Shown here: piece by piece, positions 1 through 11,655 of the stretch
How positions within the stretch are numbered: the stretch's first letter is position 1
Layout: every line of letters begins with the position of its first letter
Notes under the pieces: generated by a model
What the model was told of the DNA's origin: nothing
Database searches by the model: none
The model's input: only the letters and a program-made list of their open reading frames with translations
From: Streptosporangium sp. NBC_01755
GTDB taxonomy: Bacteria; Actinomycetota; Actinomycetes; Streptosporangiales; Streptosporangiaceae
Assembly: GCF_035917995.1 (NCBI RefSeq)
Contig: NZ_CP109131.1
Location: 496,001-560,000 of the forward strand
Length of the DNA: 64,000 nucleotides
Direction: 5' to 3'
Made by a program: the position numbers and the translations under genes

Positions 1-662
1 TGGCCGTAGGTGTCGTGGAAGTGAACCGCGAGCCGGGAGGGGTCGCCGAAGGCCTCGATCAGCGCGGCGACGTGGCCCGGAGTGCCGACACCGATGGTGT
101 CGCCGAGCGACAGCTCGAAGCAGCCCAGGTCGAGCAGCCTGCGCCCGACGGAGACGACCTGGGCGATCGTCGTCGGGCCCTCCCACGGGTCGCCGAAGCA
201 CATCGACACGTACGCCCTGACCTTCAGTCCGTGCGCCAGCGCCCGCGCGACCACCGGCTCGAACATGTCGAACTGCGACTCCAGCGTCCGGTTGAGGTTC
301 CTGCCCGCGAACGTCTCGGTGGCGCTCGCGAAGACGGCGATCTCCTGGACTCCGTGTTCCAGCGCGCGGTCCAGGCCGCGCTCGTTGGGCACGAGCACCG
401 GGTATCGCACACCGGGGACCCGCTCCATGCCCGCCAGCAGCTCTGCGGCGTCGGCGAGCTGGGGCACCCATTTGGGGTGCACGAAGCTGGTGGCCTCGAT
501 CACCCGGTGTCCCGCGGCGGCCAGCCGGGCGATGAACTCGGCCTTGACCCGGACGGGGACCACCGCCGCCTCGTTCTGCAGCCCGTCGCGCGGCCCGACC
601 TCGTAGATCGTGACCCGCTCGGGCAGCCCCGCCGCCCCGATCCGCTGCGGCTCGCGCATCAT
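1..662 (-). CDS. mvaB: Hydroxymethylglutaryl-CoA lyase, 3' end cut by window edge
   Basis: Cytosolic lyase that splits HMG-CoA into acetyl-CoA and acetoacetate, the last step of leucine breakdown. The translation opens with VTIYEVGPRDGLQNE, the metal and substrate loop of the family (residues about 17-31), then shows EATSFVHPKWVPQ and AYVSMCFGDPWEG, as expected for a DRE-TIM barrel lyase. About 220 codons are present; the C-terminal third lies outside the window. Start chosen at the first of two adjacent ATGs with a GAGGGAG ribosome site just upstream. It lies 52 nt after the biotin carboxylase stop on the same strand, so all three genes probably form one leucine-degradation operon. Family known; pathway role inferred from neighbours. 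Confidence 0.93.
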   Translation of the reverse strand, partial: MMREPQRIGAAGLPERVTIYEVGPRDGLQNEAAVVPVRVKAEFIARLAAAGHRVIEATSFVHPKWVPQLADAAELLAGMERVPGVRYPVLVPNERGLDRALEHGVQEIAVFASATETFAGRNLNRTLESQFDMFEPVVARALAHGLKVRAYVSMCFGDPWEGPTTIAQVVSVGRRLLDLGCFELSLGDTIGVGTPGHVAALIEAFGDPSRLAVHFHDTYG

Positions 663-714
663 GCTCCCTCGCCCTTCCCCGTCTCGGCCCTCAGGCGTCC
701 CGGTACGACGCGCA

Positions 715-2775
715 TCACGGCTCCTCCCCGCCGACCACGGCCAGTACGGCGTCCATGCCGACCGCCTGGCCCGTCCGGACCCGCAGCTCGGCGACGACCC
801 CGTCGATCGGCGCGGTCACCGTGTGCTCCATCTTCATCGCCTCCACGATGAGCAGCGGCTGCCCCTCGGTGACCCGGTCACCGGGGGCCACCTTCACCAC
901 CAGGACGGTGCCCGGCATCGGGCTGCGGACCAGGCCGTCCCCCGGCCCGCCCGCGCCCGCCCTGTCACCGGGGTCGCCCAGGTGGCGGCGGGTGAACGCC
1001 CAGGCGTCGCCGTCGTGGCCGAGCCATACCGTGTCGCCGTCCCTGGCGACGGCGTAGCGCCTCGTGGTCTCACCGAGGGTGACGAGCAGGTCCTCGCCCT
1101 CGTCGGCCAGCAGCGCCCGTACTGTCCCGGCGCCGGCACCTGCGCCGTCGCCGGAGACGTCGCCGGAGACGTCGCCGGAGAGGTCGCCGGAGAGGTCGGC
1201 GGAGAGGTCGGCGGAGAGCAAGACCTCGGCACCGGAGGCGGGCAGGCCGCGCACCCTGAGCTCGCGGACGCCGTCGCGGCTCTCCAGCCGGTAGACGGTC
1301 CACGCCGCCTCGCCCAGCCGCCAGCCGTCGGGGACGTCCCACGGGTCGGCGGGCCCCGCGGGGACGTGCTCGTGGTGCAGGACCAGGGCCGCGGCGGCCA
1401 GGACGTCGTCGGGGACGCCCTCGCGGGCGACCAGCTCGTCGAGGTGGCGCTCGACGAGGCCGGTGTCAAGGTCTCCCGCGACCACCGCGGGGTGGCCGAT
1501 CAAGGCTCGCAGGAAGGCGATGTTGGTGGGCACCCCGAGCACGGCCGTGGCCGCGAGCGCCCCGTCGAGCCGACGCAGGGCGCTCGCCCGGTCCGGCCCC
1601 CAGGCGATCACCTTCGACAGCATCGGGTCGTAGTCGCTGCCGACCACGCCCCCGGCCAGCAGGCCGGAGTCGACCCGCACGCCGGGCGGTTCGCGCAGCG
1701 CGAGGACCCGGCCGCCGGTCGGCAGGAAGCCCCGGAAGGGATCTTCCGCGTAGACGCGGGCCTCGACGGCGTGGCCGTCGAGCCGCACCTGCTCCTGGGT
1801 GAGCGGGAGGGGCTCGCCGGCGGCGACCCTGAGCTGGAGCTCGACCAGGTCCAGGCCGGTGACCAGCTCGGTGACGGGGTGCTCGACCTGCAGGCGGGTG
1901 TTCATCTCCATGAAGTAGTAGTCGCCGGTGGATCCCTGGACGATGAACTCGACGGTGCCGGCGCCGGTGTAGCCGACGGACCTGGCGGCCTCGACCGCCG
2001 CGGCGCCCATGGCGGCCCTGGTCGCGGCGTCGAGGAGCGGGGAAGGAGCCTCCTCGACGATCTTCTGGTGGCGGCGCTGGAGGCTGCACTCGCGCTCGCC
2101 CAGATGGATGACGCCGCCGTGGGCGTCGGCCATCACCTGGATCTCGATGTGCCGGGGGTTCTCCACGAACCGCTCGATCAGCAGGGTCGCGTCGCCGAAG
2201 GCGGCGGCGGCGGTGCGGCGGGCGGACGCCAGTGCCTCCGGCAGCTCCGCCGCGGAGCGCACGAGCACCATGCCCTTGCCCCCACCGCCTGCCGAGGGCT
2301 TGATCAGCGCGGGGAGGCCGACCCGCTCGGCGGCCTCGGCCAGGTCGTCTCCCGGCTCGGCTCCGCCGGGGACGACGGGGACGCCGGCCGCGGAGACGGC
2401 GGCCTTGGCGCGGATCTTGTCGCCCATGGCCTCGACGGCCTCCGGCGGCGGGCCGACGAAGACGAGCCCGGCCTCGGCGCAGCGCCTGGCGAAGGCGGCG
2501 TTCTCCGCGAGGAAGCCGTAGCCGGGGTGCACGGCCTGGGCGCCGGTCGCCGCGGCGGCGGCGAGGATGCCGTCGACGTCGAGGTAGCCGCCGGCGAGTC
2601 GCACCGCGACATCGGCCTCGCGGACATGCCGCGCCCCGGCGTCGGCGTCGCTGTGCACGGCCACGGAACGGATGCCCAGCCTCCTGAGCGTGCGGGTGAT
2701 CCGCAGGGCGATCTCGCCGCGGTTGGCGACGAGGACGGTGTCGAACATCCGGCGGGGTGCTGATGGGTGGGTCAT
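715..2775 (-). CDS. mccA: Methylcrotonyl-CoA carboxylase alpha (biotin) subunit
   Basis: ATP-dependent biotin carboxylase fused to biotin carboxyl carrier protein; it carboxylates biotin and passes the carboxyl to the beta subunit. Seen in order: [13 protein letters not shown] at the N-terminus, ATP-grasp loop GGGGKGM (about residue 167), [13 protein letters not shown] (about 290) and the biotinylation motif EAMKMEH near the C-terminus (Lys about 645). About 686 aa, normal for the family. ATG at 2775 is chosen because it starts 8 nt after the beta-subunit stop; an ATG at 2748 is possible. HMG-CoA lyase downstream favours 3-methylcrotonyl-CoA over acetyl- or propionyl-CoA as substrate (inference). 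A repeat-coded Ser/Gly/Asp linker near residue 525 is odd. Confidence 0.9.
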   Translation of the reverse strand: MTHPSAPRRMFDTVLVANRGEIALRITRTLRRLGIRSVAVHSDADAGARHVREADVAVRLAGGYLDVDGILAAAAATGAQAVHPGYGFLAENAAFARRCAEAGLVFVGPPPEAVEAMGDKIRAKAAVSAAGVPVVPGGAEPGDDLAEAAERVGLPALIKPSAGGGGKGMVLVRSAAELPEALASARRTAAAAFGDATLLIERFVENPRHIEIQVMADAHGGVIHLGERECSLQRRHQKIVEEAPSPLLDAATRAAMGAAAVEAARSVGYTGAGTVEFIVQGSTGDYYFMEMNTRLQVEHPVTELVTGLDLVELQLRVAAGEPLPLTQEQVRLDGHAVEARVYAEDPFRGFLPTGGRVLALREPPGVRVDSGLLAGGVVGSDYDPMLSKVIAWGPDRASALRRLDGALAATAVLGVPTNIAFLRALIGHPAVVAGDLDTGLVERHLDELVAREGVPDDVLAAAALVLHHEHVPAGPADPWDVPDGWRLGEAAWTVYRLESRDGVRELRVRGLPASGAEVLLSADLSADLSGDLSGDVSGDVSGDGAGAGAGTVRALLADEGEDLLVTLGETTRRYAVARDGDTVWLGHDGDAWAFTRRHLGDPGDRAGAGGPGDGLVRSPMPGTVLVVKVAPGDRVTEGQPLLIVEAMKMEHTVTAPIDGVVAELRVRTGQAVGMDAVLAVVGGEEP
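1147..1219 (-). repeat. 12-bp tandem repeat inside mccA
   Basis: About six degenerate copies of a 12-bp unit (GTCGCCGGAGAC/GG on the + strand) encode an alternating Leu/Val-Ser-Gly/Ala-Asp stretch followed by an Ala/Gly run. It falls between the biotin carboxylase body and the biotinyl domain, where length variation should be tolerated. Confidence 0.85.
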
Positions 2776-2783
2776 GGGTGCGA

Positions 2784-4352
2784 TCACATCCGGAAGACGC
2801 CGTAGCCGACGGGGTCGAGGGGGGCGTTGGCCGAGGCTGACAGGGCCAGGCCCAGGACGGTTCGGGTGTCGAGGGGGTCGATGACCCCGTCGTCCCAGAG
2901 GCGGGCCGTGGAGTAGTAGGGGTTGCCCTGCTCCTCGTACTGCCTGCGGATGGCGTCGGGGTCGGCGTTGCCGACCGTGGACAGGACGTTGGCGGCCTGC
3001 TCGCCGCCCATCACCGAGATCCGGGCTCCCGGCCACATCCACAGGAACCGGGGCGAGTAGGCACGCCCGGCCATCGCGTAGTTGCCGGCCCCGAACGAGC
3101 CGCCGACGACCACGGTGAACTTGGGCACCCGGGCGCAGGCGACGGCGGTGACCATCTTCGCGCCGTGCTTGGCGATGCCGCCCGCCTCGTACGCCCTGCC
3201 GACCATGAACCCGCTGATGTTCTGCAGGAAGACCAGCGGGGTGTTGCGCCGGTCGCACAACTCGATGAAGTGGGCGCCCTTGAGCGCCGATTCGCCGAAC
3301 AGGATGCCGTTGTTGGCGACGATCCCGACGGGGTGGCCGTGGATGCGGGCGAATCCGGTGACGAGCGTGCTGCCGTACTCGGCCTTGAACTCGCCGAACC
3401 TGCTGCCGTCGACGACGCGGGCGATGATCTCACGGACGTCGTACGGGGTGCGGGTGTCGGCGGGGACGATGCCGTACAGGTCGCGGGGGTCGCAGACCGG
3501 CTCCTCCGACGGCAGGCGTTCCCAAGGGGAGGGCGTGCGCGGTGCGAGGGTGGAGACGATGTCGCGGACGATCCTCAGCGCGTGGCGGTCGTCGTCGGCG
3601 AGGTGGTCGGTGACGCCGCTGACCCGGGCGTGCAGGTCGCCGCCGCCCAGGTCCTCGGCGCTGACCTCCTCCCCGGTGGCCGCCTTCACCAGCGGCGGGC
3701 CACCGAGGAAGATCGTGCCCTGGTTACGGACGATCACCGCCTCGTCGCTCATCGCCGGGACGTACGCGCCGCCGGCCGTGCAGGAGCCGAGGACCGCGGC
3801 GATCTGCGGGATGCCGCGCGCCGACATGGTGGCCTGGTTGTAGAAGATCCGGCCGAAGTGCTCACGGTCCGGGAAGACCTCGTCCTGCCTGGGCAGGAAC
3901 GCGCCCCCGGAGTCGACGAGGTAGACGCACGGCAGGTTGTTGTGGAGGGCGACCTCCTGGGCCCGCAGGTGCTTCTTGACGGTGATCGGGTAGTAGGTGC
4001 CGCCCTTGACCGTGGCGTCGTTGGCGACGACCACGCATTCGCGGCCGGAGACGCGGCCCACCCCGGTGATGATCCCGGCGGCGGGTGCCTCGTCCCCGTA
4101 CATCCCTCCTGCCGCCAGCTGGGAGAGCTCCAGGAACCGCGAGCCGGGGTCGAGGAGGGAGTCGACGCGGTCGCGGGGCAGCAGCTTGCCCCGGGAGACG
4201 TGCCTGGCGCGCGATTTCTCCGGGCCTCCCAGCCTCGCGGCGGCTACGCGTTCTCCGAGCTCGGCGACCAGGCGCTCGTTGACCTCGGCGTTGCGCCCGA
4301 ATCCCTCGCCGCCCGGGTCGCAGGCGCTTCGCAGCACCGGCCAGCCACTCAT
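2784..4352 (-). CDS. mccB: Methylcrotonyl-CoA carboxylase beta (carboxyltransferase) subunit
   Basis: Carboxyltransferase of the acyl-CoA carboxylase family, moving the carboxyl from biotin to 3-methylcrotonyl-CoA. 522 aa, the usual size. Seen: N-terminal [64 protein letters not shown] (oxyanion-forming glycines), [11 protein letters not shown] and [10 protein letters not shown], plus the [22 protein letters not shown] type C-terminal region that is typical of MCC-beta. ATG at 4352. It is the first gene of the leftward operon and is divergent from the tetR gene, with two palindromic operator-like sites between them. The MCC assignment rests on these motifs and on the HMG-CoA lyase neighbour. 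Confidence 0.92.
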   Translation of the reverse strand: MSGWPVLRSACDPGGEGFGRNAEVNERLVAELGERVAAARLGGPEKSRARHVSRGKLLPRDRVDSLLDPGSRFLELSQLAAGGMYGDEAPAAGIITGVGRVSGRECVVVANDATVKGGTYYPITVKKHLRAQEVALHNNLPCVYLVDSGGAFLPRQDEVFPDREHFGRIFYNQATMSARGIPQIAAVLGSCTAGGAYVPAMSDEAVIVRNQGTIFLGGPPLVKAATGEEVSAEDLGGGDLHARVSGVTDHLADDDRHALRIVRDIVSTLAPRTPSPWERLPSEEPVCDPRDLYGIVPADTRTPYDVREIIARVVDGSRFGEFKAEYGSTLVTGFARIHGHPVGIVANNGILFGESALKGAHFIELCDRRNTPLVFLQNISGFMVGRAYEAGGIAKHGAKMVTAVACARVPKFTVVVGGSFGAGNYAMAGRAYSPRFLWMWPGARISVMGGEQAANVLSTVGNADPDAIRRQYEEQGNPYYSTARLWDDGVIDPLDTRTVLGLALSASANAPLDPVGYGVFRM

Positions 4353-4387
4353 GCGGGCCCTCCTCTGTACGGCTCCGTCGCCGCTGG

Positions 4388-4403
4388 GTTAACGGTCACT
4401 AAC
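4388..4403. promoter_or_regulatory. Operator-like palindrome 1 (GTTA-N8-TAAC)
   Basis: GTTAACGGTCACTAAC, 35 bp upstream of the mccB start. It has the same half-sites and the same 8-nt gap as two other sites around tetR. Likely a TetR-family operator controlling the leucine operon (inference). Confidence 0.6.
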
Positions 4404-4415
4404 TCCACCGCAGAT

Positions 4416-4431
4416 GTTAGTCATTATTAAC
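4416..4431. promoter_or_regulatory. Operator-like palindrome 2 (GTTA-N8-TAAC)
   Basis: GTTAGTCATTATTAAC, ending 13 bp before the tetR ATG and centred 28 bp from palindrome 1. It lies in the most AT-rich part of the divergent intergenic region, so it probably overlaps the tetR promoter (inference). Confidence 0.6.
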
Positions 4432-4444
4432 GCTACCGTCTACC

Positions 4445-5044
4445 ATGCGAGAGGTGACGACTGCCCAGACCCGTACCCGCAATCGCGGCTCGCGGCGCGC
4501 GGAGATCCTGGACGCCGCGGCGGAACTGTTCGCGGCGCGCGGCTTCCACGGCGTCTCGATCGAGGACATCGGCGGCGCGGTCGGCACCTCGGGTCCGGCC
4601 CTCTACCGGCATTTCAGCGGCAAGGAGGCACTGCTCTCCGAGATGCTGCTGGACGTCAGCGAGCACCTGCACACCTCGGGCACCCACCGTGTGACCGAGG
4701 CTGCCGACGCCGAGCAGGCCCTGAACGCTCTGCTCGGCTGCCAGATCGAGTTCGCGCTGAACCACCCGGCGCTGATCACCGTGCACGACAGGGAACTGGA
4801 CAACGTGCCCGAGCCCGCCCGGCGGCGGATCCGCAGGTTGCAGAGGCTGTACGTCGAGGAGTGGGTCACCGTGCTGAGCGAGATCTACCCGGGCCGCCCC
4901 CAGACCGAACTGCGCGCCGCGACCCACGCCGTCTTCGGGCTGCTCAACTCCACACCGCACAGCGCGGGCGAACTGCCGCCCCCGGTGATGGCCGAACTGC
5001 TGCGTGGCATGGCCCGCGCGGCGCTGGCCGCACCCAAAAGTTAG
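4445..5044 (+). CDS. TetR-family transcriptional regulator
   Basis: DNA-binding repressor, 199 aa. The N-terminal helix-turn-helix is clear: RRAEILDAAAELFAARGFHGVSIEDIGGAVGTSGPALYRHF, residues about 17-57, followed by an all-helical ligand-binding domain of ordinary length. It is divergent from the mccB-mccA-mvaB operon, and matching palindromes lie in the shared promoter region, so autoregulation and repression of leucine catabolism, relieved by an acyl-CoA-type ligand, are likely (inference from context and from similar TetR regulators of acyl-CoA operons). No convincing ribosome site precedes the ATG. A third copy of the palindrome overlaps its stop codon. Confidence 0.9.
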   Translation: MREVTTAQTRTRNRGSRRAEILDAAAELFAARGFHGVSIEDIGGAVGTSGPALYRHFSGKEALLSEMLLDVSEHLHTSGTHRVTEAADAEQALNALLGCQIEFALNHPALITVHDRELDNVPEPARRRIRRLQRLYVEEWVTVLSEIYPGRPQTELRAATHAVFGLLNSTPHSAGELPPPVMAELLRGMARAALAAPKS

Positions 5045-5055
5045 CAACCACTAAC
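5040..5055. promoter_or_regulatory. Operator-like palindrome 3, overlapping the tetR stop
   Basis: GTTAGCAACCACTAAC covers the tetR TAG stop and the 3' end of the convergent universal stress protein gene. Same GTTA-N8-TAAC form as the two upstream sites. No promoter is visible here, so it may be a roadblock or a DNA-looping site, or a chance match. Confidence 0.45.
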
Positions 5056-5920
5056 TCGCGACGTGGGCACCCTTGCGCGGGGACACGAGCCAGGCCTGCG
5101 AGGGGTTCACCATGACCGTGCACGGCGCCTCGCGCAGCAGCATCTGGCAGGCCGGGCCGATGGCGAGGCCGGGCGGGTCGTCGCGCTCCCTGTCGGACAC
5201 CACCAGCAGATCCGAGCGGTCGGCCGCGTGGCGGAGCACCTCGGCGTGGGATCCCGTCTCGATCAGGGTCTCCACCTCCAGCTGCGGATACCTCTCCTCC
5301 CACAGTGCGACGTTGGTGTTGAGGTGGACCGCCACCCGCCGGGTGTCGCCGGTGCCCTCAGGGCAGAGGCAGATCACCAGCAGCGTCGCCCTGCGCAGAC
5401 TCGCCTCCTCGAAGGCCAGACCGAGCTCCGCCGAGTCCAGGTGCGCCTCCTCCACGGCGATCGCGACACGGCCGGTGCGCAGGTGGCCCGGCTGCCTGAC
5501 GACGGCCACCGGGCAGCGGGCGTGCGAGGCGACCTGGACCGTTGTCGAGCCGATCTTCAGCTCGTCGAAGCCGCCGGAGCCGCGCGGACCGATCGCGATC
5601 AACTCGGCCGTACTCGACACGCCCACCAGGGCCGCCGCCGACGACCCCTCCACCAGCTGACCGCGCACCTGCACGCGGGGGGCCAGGTCGTGTGCCAGGG
5701 CCAGCCCCGTTTCCAGGACGTGCGAACCCATCCGCCGGAGGACCGCCGTGGTCTCGGAGGTGACGGAGAGCATCGGGTAGGGCCACTGCCAGGCGTGACA
5801 CAGCAGCAGCGGGAGAAACCTGAGGCGGGCCTCCACAAGGGCCCACCGCAGTGCCCGCCTGCTCTCCGTGGAGTCGTCGTATCCGACGACCACCGGCCGC
5901 TCGTCGTCCCGTACCGGCAT
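5051..5920 (-). CDS. Tandem-domain universal stress protein (UspA family)
   Basis: About 289 aa with two Usp domains. The first starts RPVVVGYDDSTESRRALRWALVEARLR; the second starts GRVAIAVEEAHLDSAELGLAFEEASLRRATLLVICL. Each domain has a glycine-rich stretch near its end (IAIGPRGSGGF in the first), though the ATP-binding G-2X-G-9X-G(S/T) motif is only partly recognisable. Start placed at ATG 5920 because a strong GGGAGGGG ribosome site lies 5-6 nt upstream; an ATG at 5953 has no such site. Monocistronic, convergent with tetR. Role in stress or dormancy is family knowledge only. Confidence 0.87.
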   Translation of the reverse strand: MPVRDDERPVVVGYDDSTESRRALRWALVEARLRFLPLLLCHAWQWPYPMLSVTSETTAVLRRMGSHVLETGLALAHDLAPRVQVRGQLVEGSSAAALVGVSSTAELIAIGPRGSGGFDELKIGSTTVQVASHARCPVAVVRQPGHLRTGRVAIAVEEAHLDSAELGLAFEEASLRRATLLVICLCPEGTGDTRRVAVHLNTNVALWEERYPQLEVETLIETGSHAEVLRHAADRSDLLVVSDRERDDPPGLAIGPACQMLLREAPCTVMVNPSQAWLVSPRKGAHVAS

Positions 5921-6139
5921 TGCGGCTCCCCTCCCGCGTCGCTCACCTTCCATACTTCACTGATCCTCACCCCCGGAAAGGCGGCCCTTCACAAGTCTTT
6001 CCTCGTTTTCCGGCTCGCACCGGCAAAGATTCCTCCTTGACCGCCGTTTCCGATGATCGGCGACAAACCCCGACAACCTGTCATGGACGACTGTCGAATG
6101 GGGCCGTTCCGCGCCCCGGCCGCACCAAAGATGTCAAGG

Positions 6140-6171
6140 TTGAGGACGGCGTCCGTCGATGGGGACATAAT
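6140..6171 (+). promoter_or_regulatory. Possible promoter for a leaderless E1 transcript
   Basis: TTGAGG and CATAAT separated by 20 nt. The -10-like box ends 6 nt before the GTG start at 6178, and no ribosome site is present, which is the layout of a leaderless actinobacterial mRNA. The spacer is longer than ideal. Confidence 0.4.
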
Positions 6172-6177
6172 CGGGCT

Positions 6178-8394
<2,217 letters not shown>

Positions 8395-8475
8395 TTCCTC
8401 CGGATCCCGGCCAAGCTCGGCTGACACCCCTCCCCCCGCAGGCTCCGGAGCCCGTCGGGTTCGGGCCCGGCCGGC

Positions 8476-9621
8476 TCAGAGCCAGTCGCGGCGCTTGAAC
8501 ACCAGATACAGGGTGAGACAGACGCCCGCCATCAGAAGGACCGCGAAGGGGTAGCCCCAGGTCCAGTGGATCTCGGGCATCACGTCGAAGTTCATGCCGT
8601 AGATGGTGCCGACGAGGGTGGGGGCGAACAAGATGGCGGCCCAGGCGGAGATCTTCTTGACCTCCTCGTTCTGGGCGTTGCTCGCCTCGGTGAGCCTGGT
8701 CATGTGCTCGTTCTGGGCCTGGGCGACCATGGTCGAGTTGACCACGAGGATGTCGTGGAGCATCTGGCGGAAGCCGCCGACCCGCTCCGCGACGGTGATC
8801 GCGTGGTCGGCCACGTCCCGCAGGTATCTCTGCAGTTCCTCATCCACCCCGTACTTGGCGGCCCCCGCGATGAAACCCTCGATCATGCCAAGCAGCGGCT
8901 GGGTGGCCCGCTGGAACTCGATCACCTCTCGCGACAGCTCGTAGATGCGGCGGGAGACCCCGGGCTCGTTGCCGAAGACCTGCACCTCGATCTCGTCGAT
9001 GTCGTTCTGCAGACCGGCGACCACGGGAGCGTAGCCGTCCACCACCGCGTCGAGGATGGCGTAGAGCACCGCCTGCGGGCCCTGGCCGAGCAGGTCGGGA
9101 TCGTGCTGCATCCTGCGGCGGACCTGGGACAGGTCGGGGGCCTCGCTGTGCCGTACGGTGATCACGAAGTTCTGGCCGACGAAGACGTGCAGCTCGCCGA
9201 AGTCGACCTCCTCGGCCTCGTCGAGATACCTGGCGGGGCGGAGCACCACGAACAGGGTGTCGCCGTAGCGGTCGGCCTTGGGCCGCTGGTGGGCGACGAT
9301 GGCGTCCTCGACCGCCAGCTCGTGCAGGTCGAACTTCTCGGCGACATCGAGGATGAAGCTGTCCTCCGGCCGGTAGAAGCCGATCCAGGCCATGCTGCCC
9401 GGGGTGTTCTTCAGGTACTCGAAGGCATCGGGAAGCGACTCGGGGGTGGCCGCGCGGTGCCCGTTGACGTAGATCGCGTTGTCGATGACGCGCGAGCGAG
9501 GTGGGACCGGCTGCACCTCGCCGACGGATCTGGGGTCCATCGAACGCTCGGGGGATTCCCGGCCGGCACCGGGACGCCCACGCATCAGGCTCCGCAGGCC
9601 CCGCACTCGCCGGTCGGTCAC
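8476..9621 (-). CDS. corA: CorA-type divalent cation transporter
   Basis: Inner-membrane Mg/Co channel of the CorA (MIT) family, 381 aa. The cytoplasmic domain (about 40-310) includes WIGFYRPED and VEDAIVAHQRPKADRYGDTLFVVLR. The C-terminus has two transmembrane helices with the signature GMN (YGMNFDVMPEIHWTWGYP) between them and a basic tail KRRDWL. GTG at 9621 is preceded by AAGGAGA at good spacing. The first 40 residues are Arg/Pro-rich and probably disordered. Single gene; ends convergently with the E1 gene. No regulatory motif was recognised. Confidence 0.93.
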   Translation of the reverse strand: MTDRRVRGLRSLMRGRPGAGRESPERSMDPRSVGEVQPVPPRSRVIDNAIYVNGHRAATPESLPDAFEYLKNTPGSMAWIGFYRPEDSFILDVAEKFDLHELAVEDAIVAHQRPKADRYGDTLFVVLRPARYLDEAEEVDFGELHVFVGQNFVITVRHSEAPDLSQVRRRMQHDPDLLGQGPQAVLYAILDAVVDGYAPVVAGLQNDIDEIEVQVFGNEPGVSRRIYELSREVIEFQRATQPLLGMIEGFIAGAAKYGVDEELQRYLRDVADHAITVAERVGGFRQMLHDILVVNSTMVAQAQNEHMTRLTEASNAQNEEVKKISAWAAILFAPTLVGTIYGMNFDVMPEIHWTWGYPFAVLLMAGVCLTLYLVFKRRDWL

Positions 9622-9631
9622 ACGTGTCTCC

Positions 9632-10108
9632 TTATCGGGTGGTCATGAACTCTCGCAGCGACTGCCTCGCCGTGTTACGGATCTTGGCCCTGAGCATCGG
9701 GGTCCAGCCGAGGACGATCCCGGTCGGCAGGCCCATGGCCATCCTGGACCAGCGCCACAGGTCGAAGTCGTCGTGGTGGCGAACGATCAGTCCGTCCTCG
9801 AAACGGAAGAGAGCGTCGATTTCGTTGACGACCTTCCTGCCCGTCCTACCGAAGGTGTAACTCGCGGTCCAGTGCGCGGTGCCCTCGTGCGGGCGGGTGG
9901 CGATGTCGCGGACCTTCACCCCGAGGTCGGTACTGCGGCCGAGCAGCATCCGCCACATTCCCATGACCTTGTCGCGCCCTTCGAGGTCCTGGAAGACGGG
10001 GTCGCCGAACGTGACGTCGGGGTGGTAGCAGCGCTCCATCTCGTCGGCGTCACGGCGTGCGAAGGCGTCATAGAAAGCCTTGATGAGCTCGGCGTTCCGA
10101 TCGTTCAC
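9632..10108 (-). CDS. SnoaL-like / NTF2-fold protein
   Basis: About 158 aa with the SnoaL-like polyketide-cyclase/NTF2 fold: RNAELIKAFYDAFARRDADEMERCYHPDVTFGDPVFQDLEGRDKVMGMW near the N-terminus and FRFEDGLIVRHHDDFDLWRWSRMA near the C-terminus. Such proteins bind small hydrophobic ligands or act as cyclases or isomerases; the substrate cannot be told. GTG 10108 chosen because CGGGAGAAA lies just upstream; the longer reading frame upstream belongs to the amidohydrolase remnant. It follows that remnant by 13 nt on the same strand, so the two may once have been one operon. Confidence 0.83.
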   Translation of the reverse strand: MNDRNAELIKAFYDAFARRDADEMERCYHPDVTFGDPVFQDLEGRDKVMGMWRMLLGRSTDLGVKVRDIATRPHEGTAHWTASYTFGRTGRKVVNEIDALFRFEDGLIVRHHDDFDLWRWSRMAMGLPTGIVLGWTPMLRAKIRNTARQSLREFMTTR

Positions 10109-10121
10109 GAGTTTCTCCCGA

Positions 10122-10620
10122 TCACAGATGTCCTGCCGACCGAGTGTAGTGCGAGGAAAGGTCAAAAAGATTGTCCGCGTTGTCCCAGCAGACCGCGCGG
10201 AGCCAGTCGTCGCCCAGGTCGAGCCTGTCCAGCGCGTGAAGCTGGTGGGCGTAGGGGGGGGATGTTGGGGAAGTCACTGCCGAGCAGGACCTTGCCGGCC
10301 AGCCCGAGGTCGCGCAGGCGCGGCCGGAGGCGCGCGGGGAACGGCATGCCGCGCTCGGCGAAGTCGGTGAAGGTCATCGTGGTGTCGAGCCGCACGTTCG
10401 GAAAGGTCTCCGCCAGTTCGAAGAACTCGTCGTACTCCGGCATGCCGAGGTGCGCCACGACCAGCGGCAGGGTGGGATGGTACTCCAGTAACCCGCCGAT
10501 CGGCGCCGGCCCCGTGCAACGGCCGGGCAGCGGGATCGAGCTGGCGTGGACGACGACGGGGACGCCCCGCTCGGCCAGCAGCCCCCACACCTCGTCGATC
10601 TCCTCACGCCTGGGCCGGAA
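10122..10620 (-). pseudogene. Amidohydrolase (ACMSD-like) remnant
   Basis: The visible part VWGLLAERGVPVVVHASS, LPLVVAHLGMPEYDEFFELAETFPNVRLDTT and KVLLGSDFPNIP matches the C-terminal half of metal-dependent amidohydrolases; HA and HLG carry metal-site histidines and SDFP the catalytic Asp. The N-terminal half is missing: the frame is closed by a TGA just before the fragment. A run of eight G at 10254-10261 also shifts the frame. Past it, another frame continues sensibly (YAHQLHALDRLDLGDDWLRA, then VCWDNADNLF) to a stop at 10122. So it is both 5'-truncated and frameshifted. The frameshift alone could be a homopolymer sequencing error; the truncation could not. Confidence 0.75.
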
Positions 10621-10707
10621 TCATGTTCTGCACGACTCCGACTTTATCGCCAACACACCGGTGGTCGTGGGACGCTTTGCTCTCATGCCGCGAAGGAGAA
10701 GTGAGCG

Positions 10708-11424
10708 TTGTCCGACCTCTGGGTGACCCTGACCACGGCCCGTTCCGGGCCGCCCCTGTGGGTCGTGCTGCTGTCCGCGCTGGCCGCACTGGGCGTGGTG
10801 TCGTGGTCCACCTCGTGGCAGCTGTCGCGGGGGCTGATCACCATCGCCCACGAGGGCGGGCACGCGCTGGTGGCGCTGCTCACCCGGCGCAAGCTGGAGG
10901 GCATCCGCCTGCACTCCGACACCTCTGGCGTGACCCTGACCAGGGGCAGGCCCCGCGGGCCCGGCATGATCCTGACCGCCGCCGCCGGATACATCGCCCC
11001 GTCCCTGCTGGGGCTGGGCGGGGCGTGGCTGACCGCCTCCGGCTACGTGGCGGTGCTGATCGCGATAGTGATCGGACTGCTGTTCTGCATGCTGCTGCTG
11101 ATCCGCAACCTGTTCGGCGTGGTGAGCCTGCTGGCCACCGGGGGGGCCATCTTCGCGTTCACCTGGTATGCCGCGCCCGACATGGACGCGATCCTCGCCT
11201 ACCTGGCCGTGTGGTTCCTGCTGCTGGGGGGCGTGCGGCCGATCGTGGAGCTGCAGCGCAAGCGGCGTTACGGCCGGGCGCCCGACTCCGACGCCGACCA
11301 GCTCGCCCGGCTGACCTTCCTGCCCGGCGGGTTCTGGGTGTTCCTCTTCCTGGCGGTGGCGGGAGCCTGCCTGGTGGCCGGGGCCTACCTGCTGCTGCCC
11401 ACGGCGTTCAAGCTCACCTGGTGA
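10708..11424 (+). CDS. M50-like membrane metalloprotease-related protein
   Basis: 238-aa integral membrane protein with about five to six hydrophobic helices. HEGGH (residues about 53-57, in LITIAHEGGHALVALLTRRK) is an HExxH zinc-protease motif placed at a membrane helix, as in the M50B-like family, and the following SGVTLTRGRPRGPGMILTAAAGYIAPSLLG resembles that family's core. Start is TTG 10708, with AAGGAG at 10692-10697; the GTG at 10701 is out of frame. A second metal ligand motif such as NPDG is not obvious, so activity is uncertain. It could act in regulated proteolysis, or be a non-catalytic relative. Confidence 0.8.
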   Translation: MSDLWVTLTTARSGPPLWVVLLSALAALGVVSWSTSWQLSRGLITIAHEGGHALVALLTRRKLEGIRLHSDTSGVTLTRGRPRGPGMILTAAAGYIAPSLLGLGGAWLTASGYVAVLIAIVIGLLFCMLLLIRNLFGVVSLLATGGAIFAFTWYAAPDMDAILAYLAVWFLLLGGVRPIVELQRKRRYGRAPDSDADQLARLTFLPGGFWVFLFLAVAGACLVAGAYLLLPTAFKLTW

Positions 11425-11458
11425 ACGCCGGCTGAGGCGGCGGGAAAGCCCGCGCCCG

Positions 11459-11535
11459 CCACCCCATTGACCGGCGCCCCCTGACCGGCGCCCCATTGAC
11501 CGCCACCCCATTGACCGGCGCCCCATTGACCGGCG
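11459..11535. repeat. 15-18 bp tandem repeat after the M50-like gene
   Basis: Five imperfect copies of CCCCATTGACCGGCG, some with a CCA insertion, lie 35 bp beyond the stop codon at 11424. No gene or hairpin is evident. Similar repeats directly follow several other genes in this window. Confidence 0.85.
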
Positions 11536-11655
11536 ACGGCGCGACAAAGATCGCCAGGTACGACTGAATCATTATTCTGTCTATATCGACATATTTACAC
11601 CTGATTTCACGACATTTCCTGCCTGCTCGCACCGCGCCGCGAGGCCCCTCCTTGA

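Noticed and set aside
2787..3258. N-terminal extension of the biotin carboxylase frame into mccB
   Set aside because: It overlaps mccB codons in another frame, and the family's N-terminus ([10 protein letters not shown]) starts right after the ATGs at 2775 and 2748.
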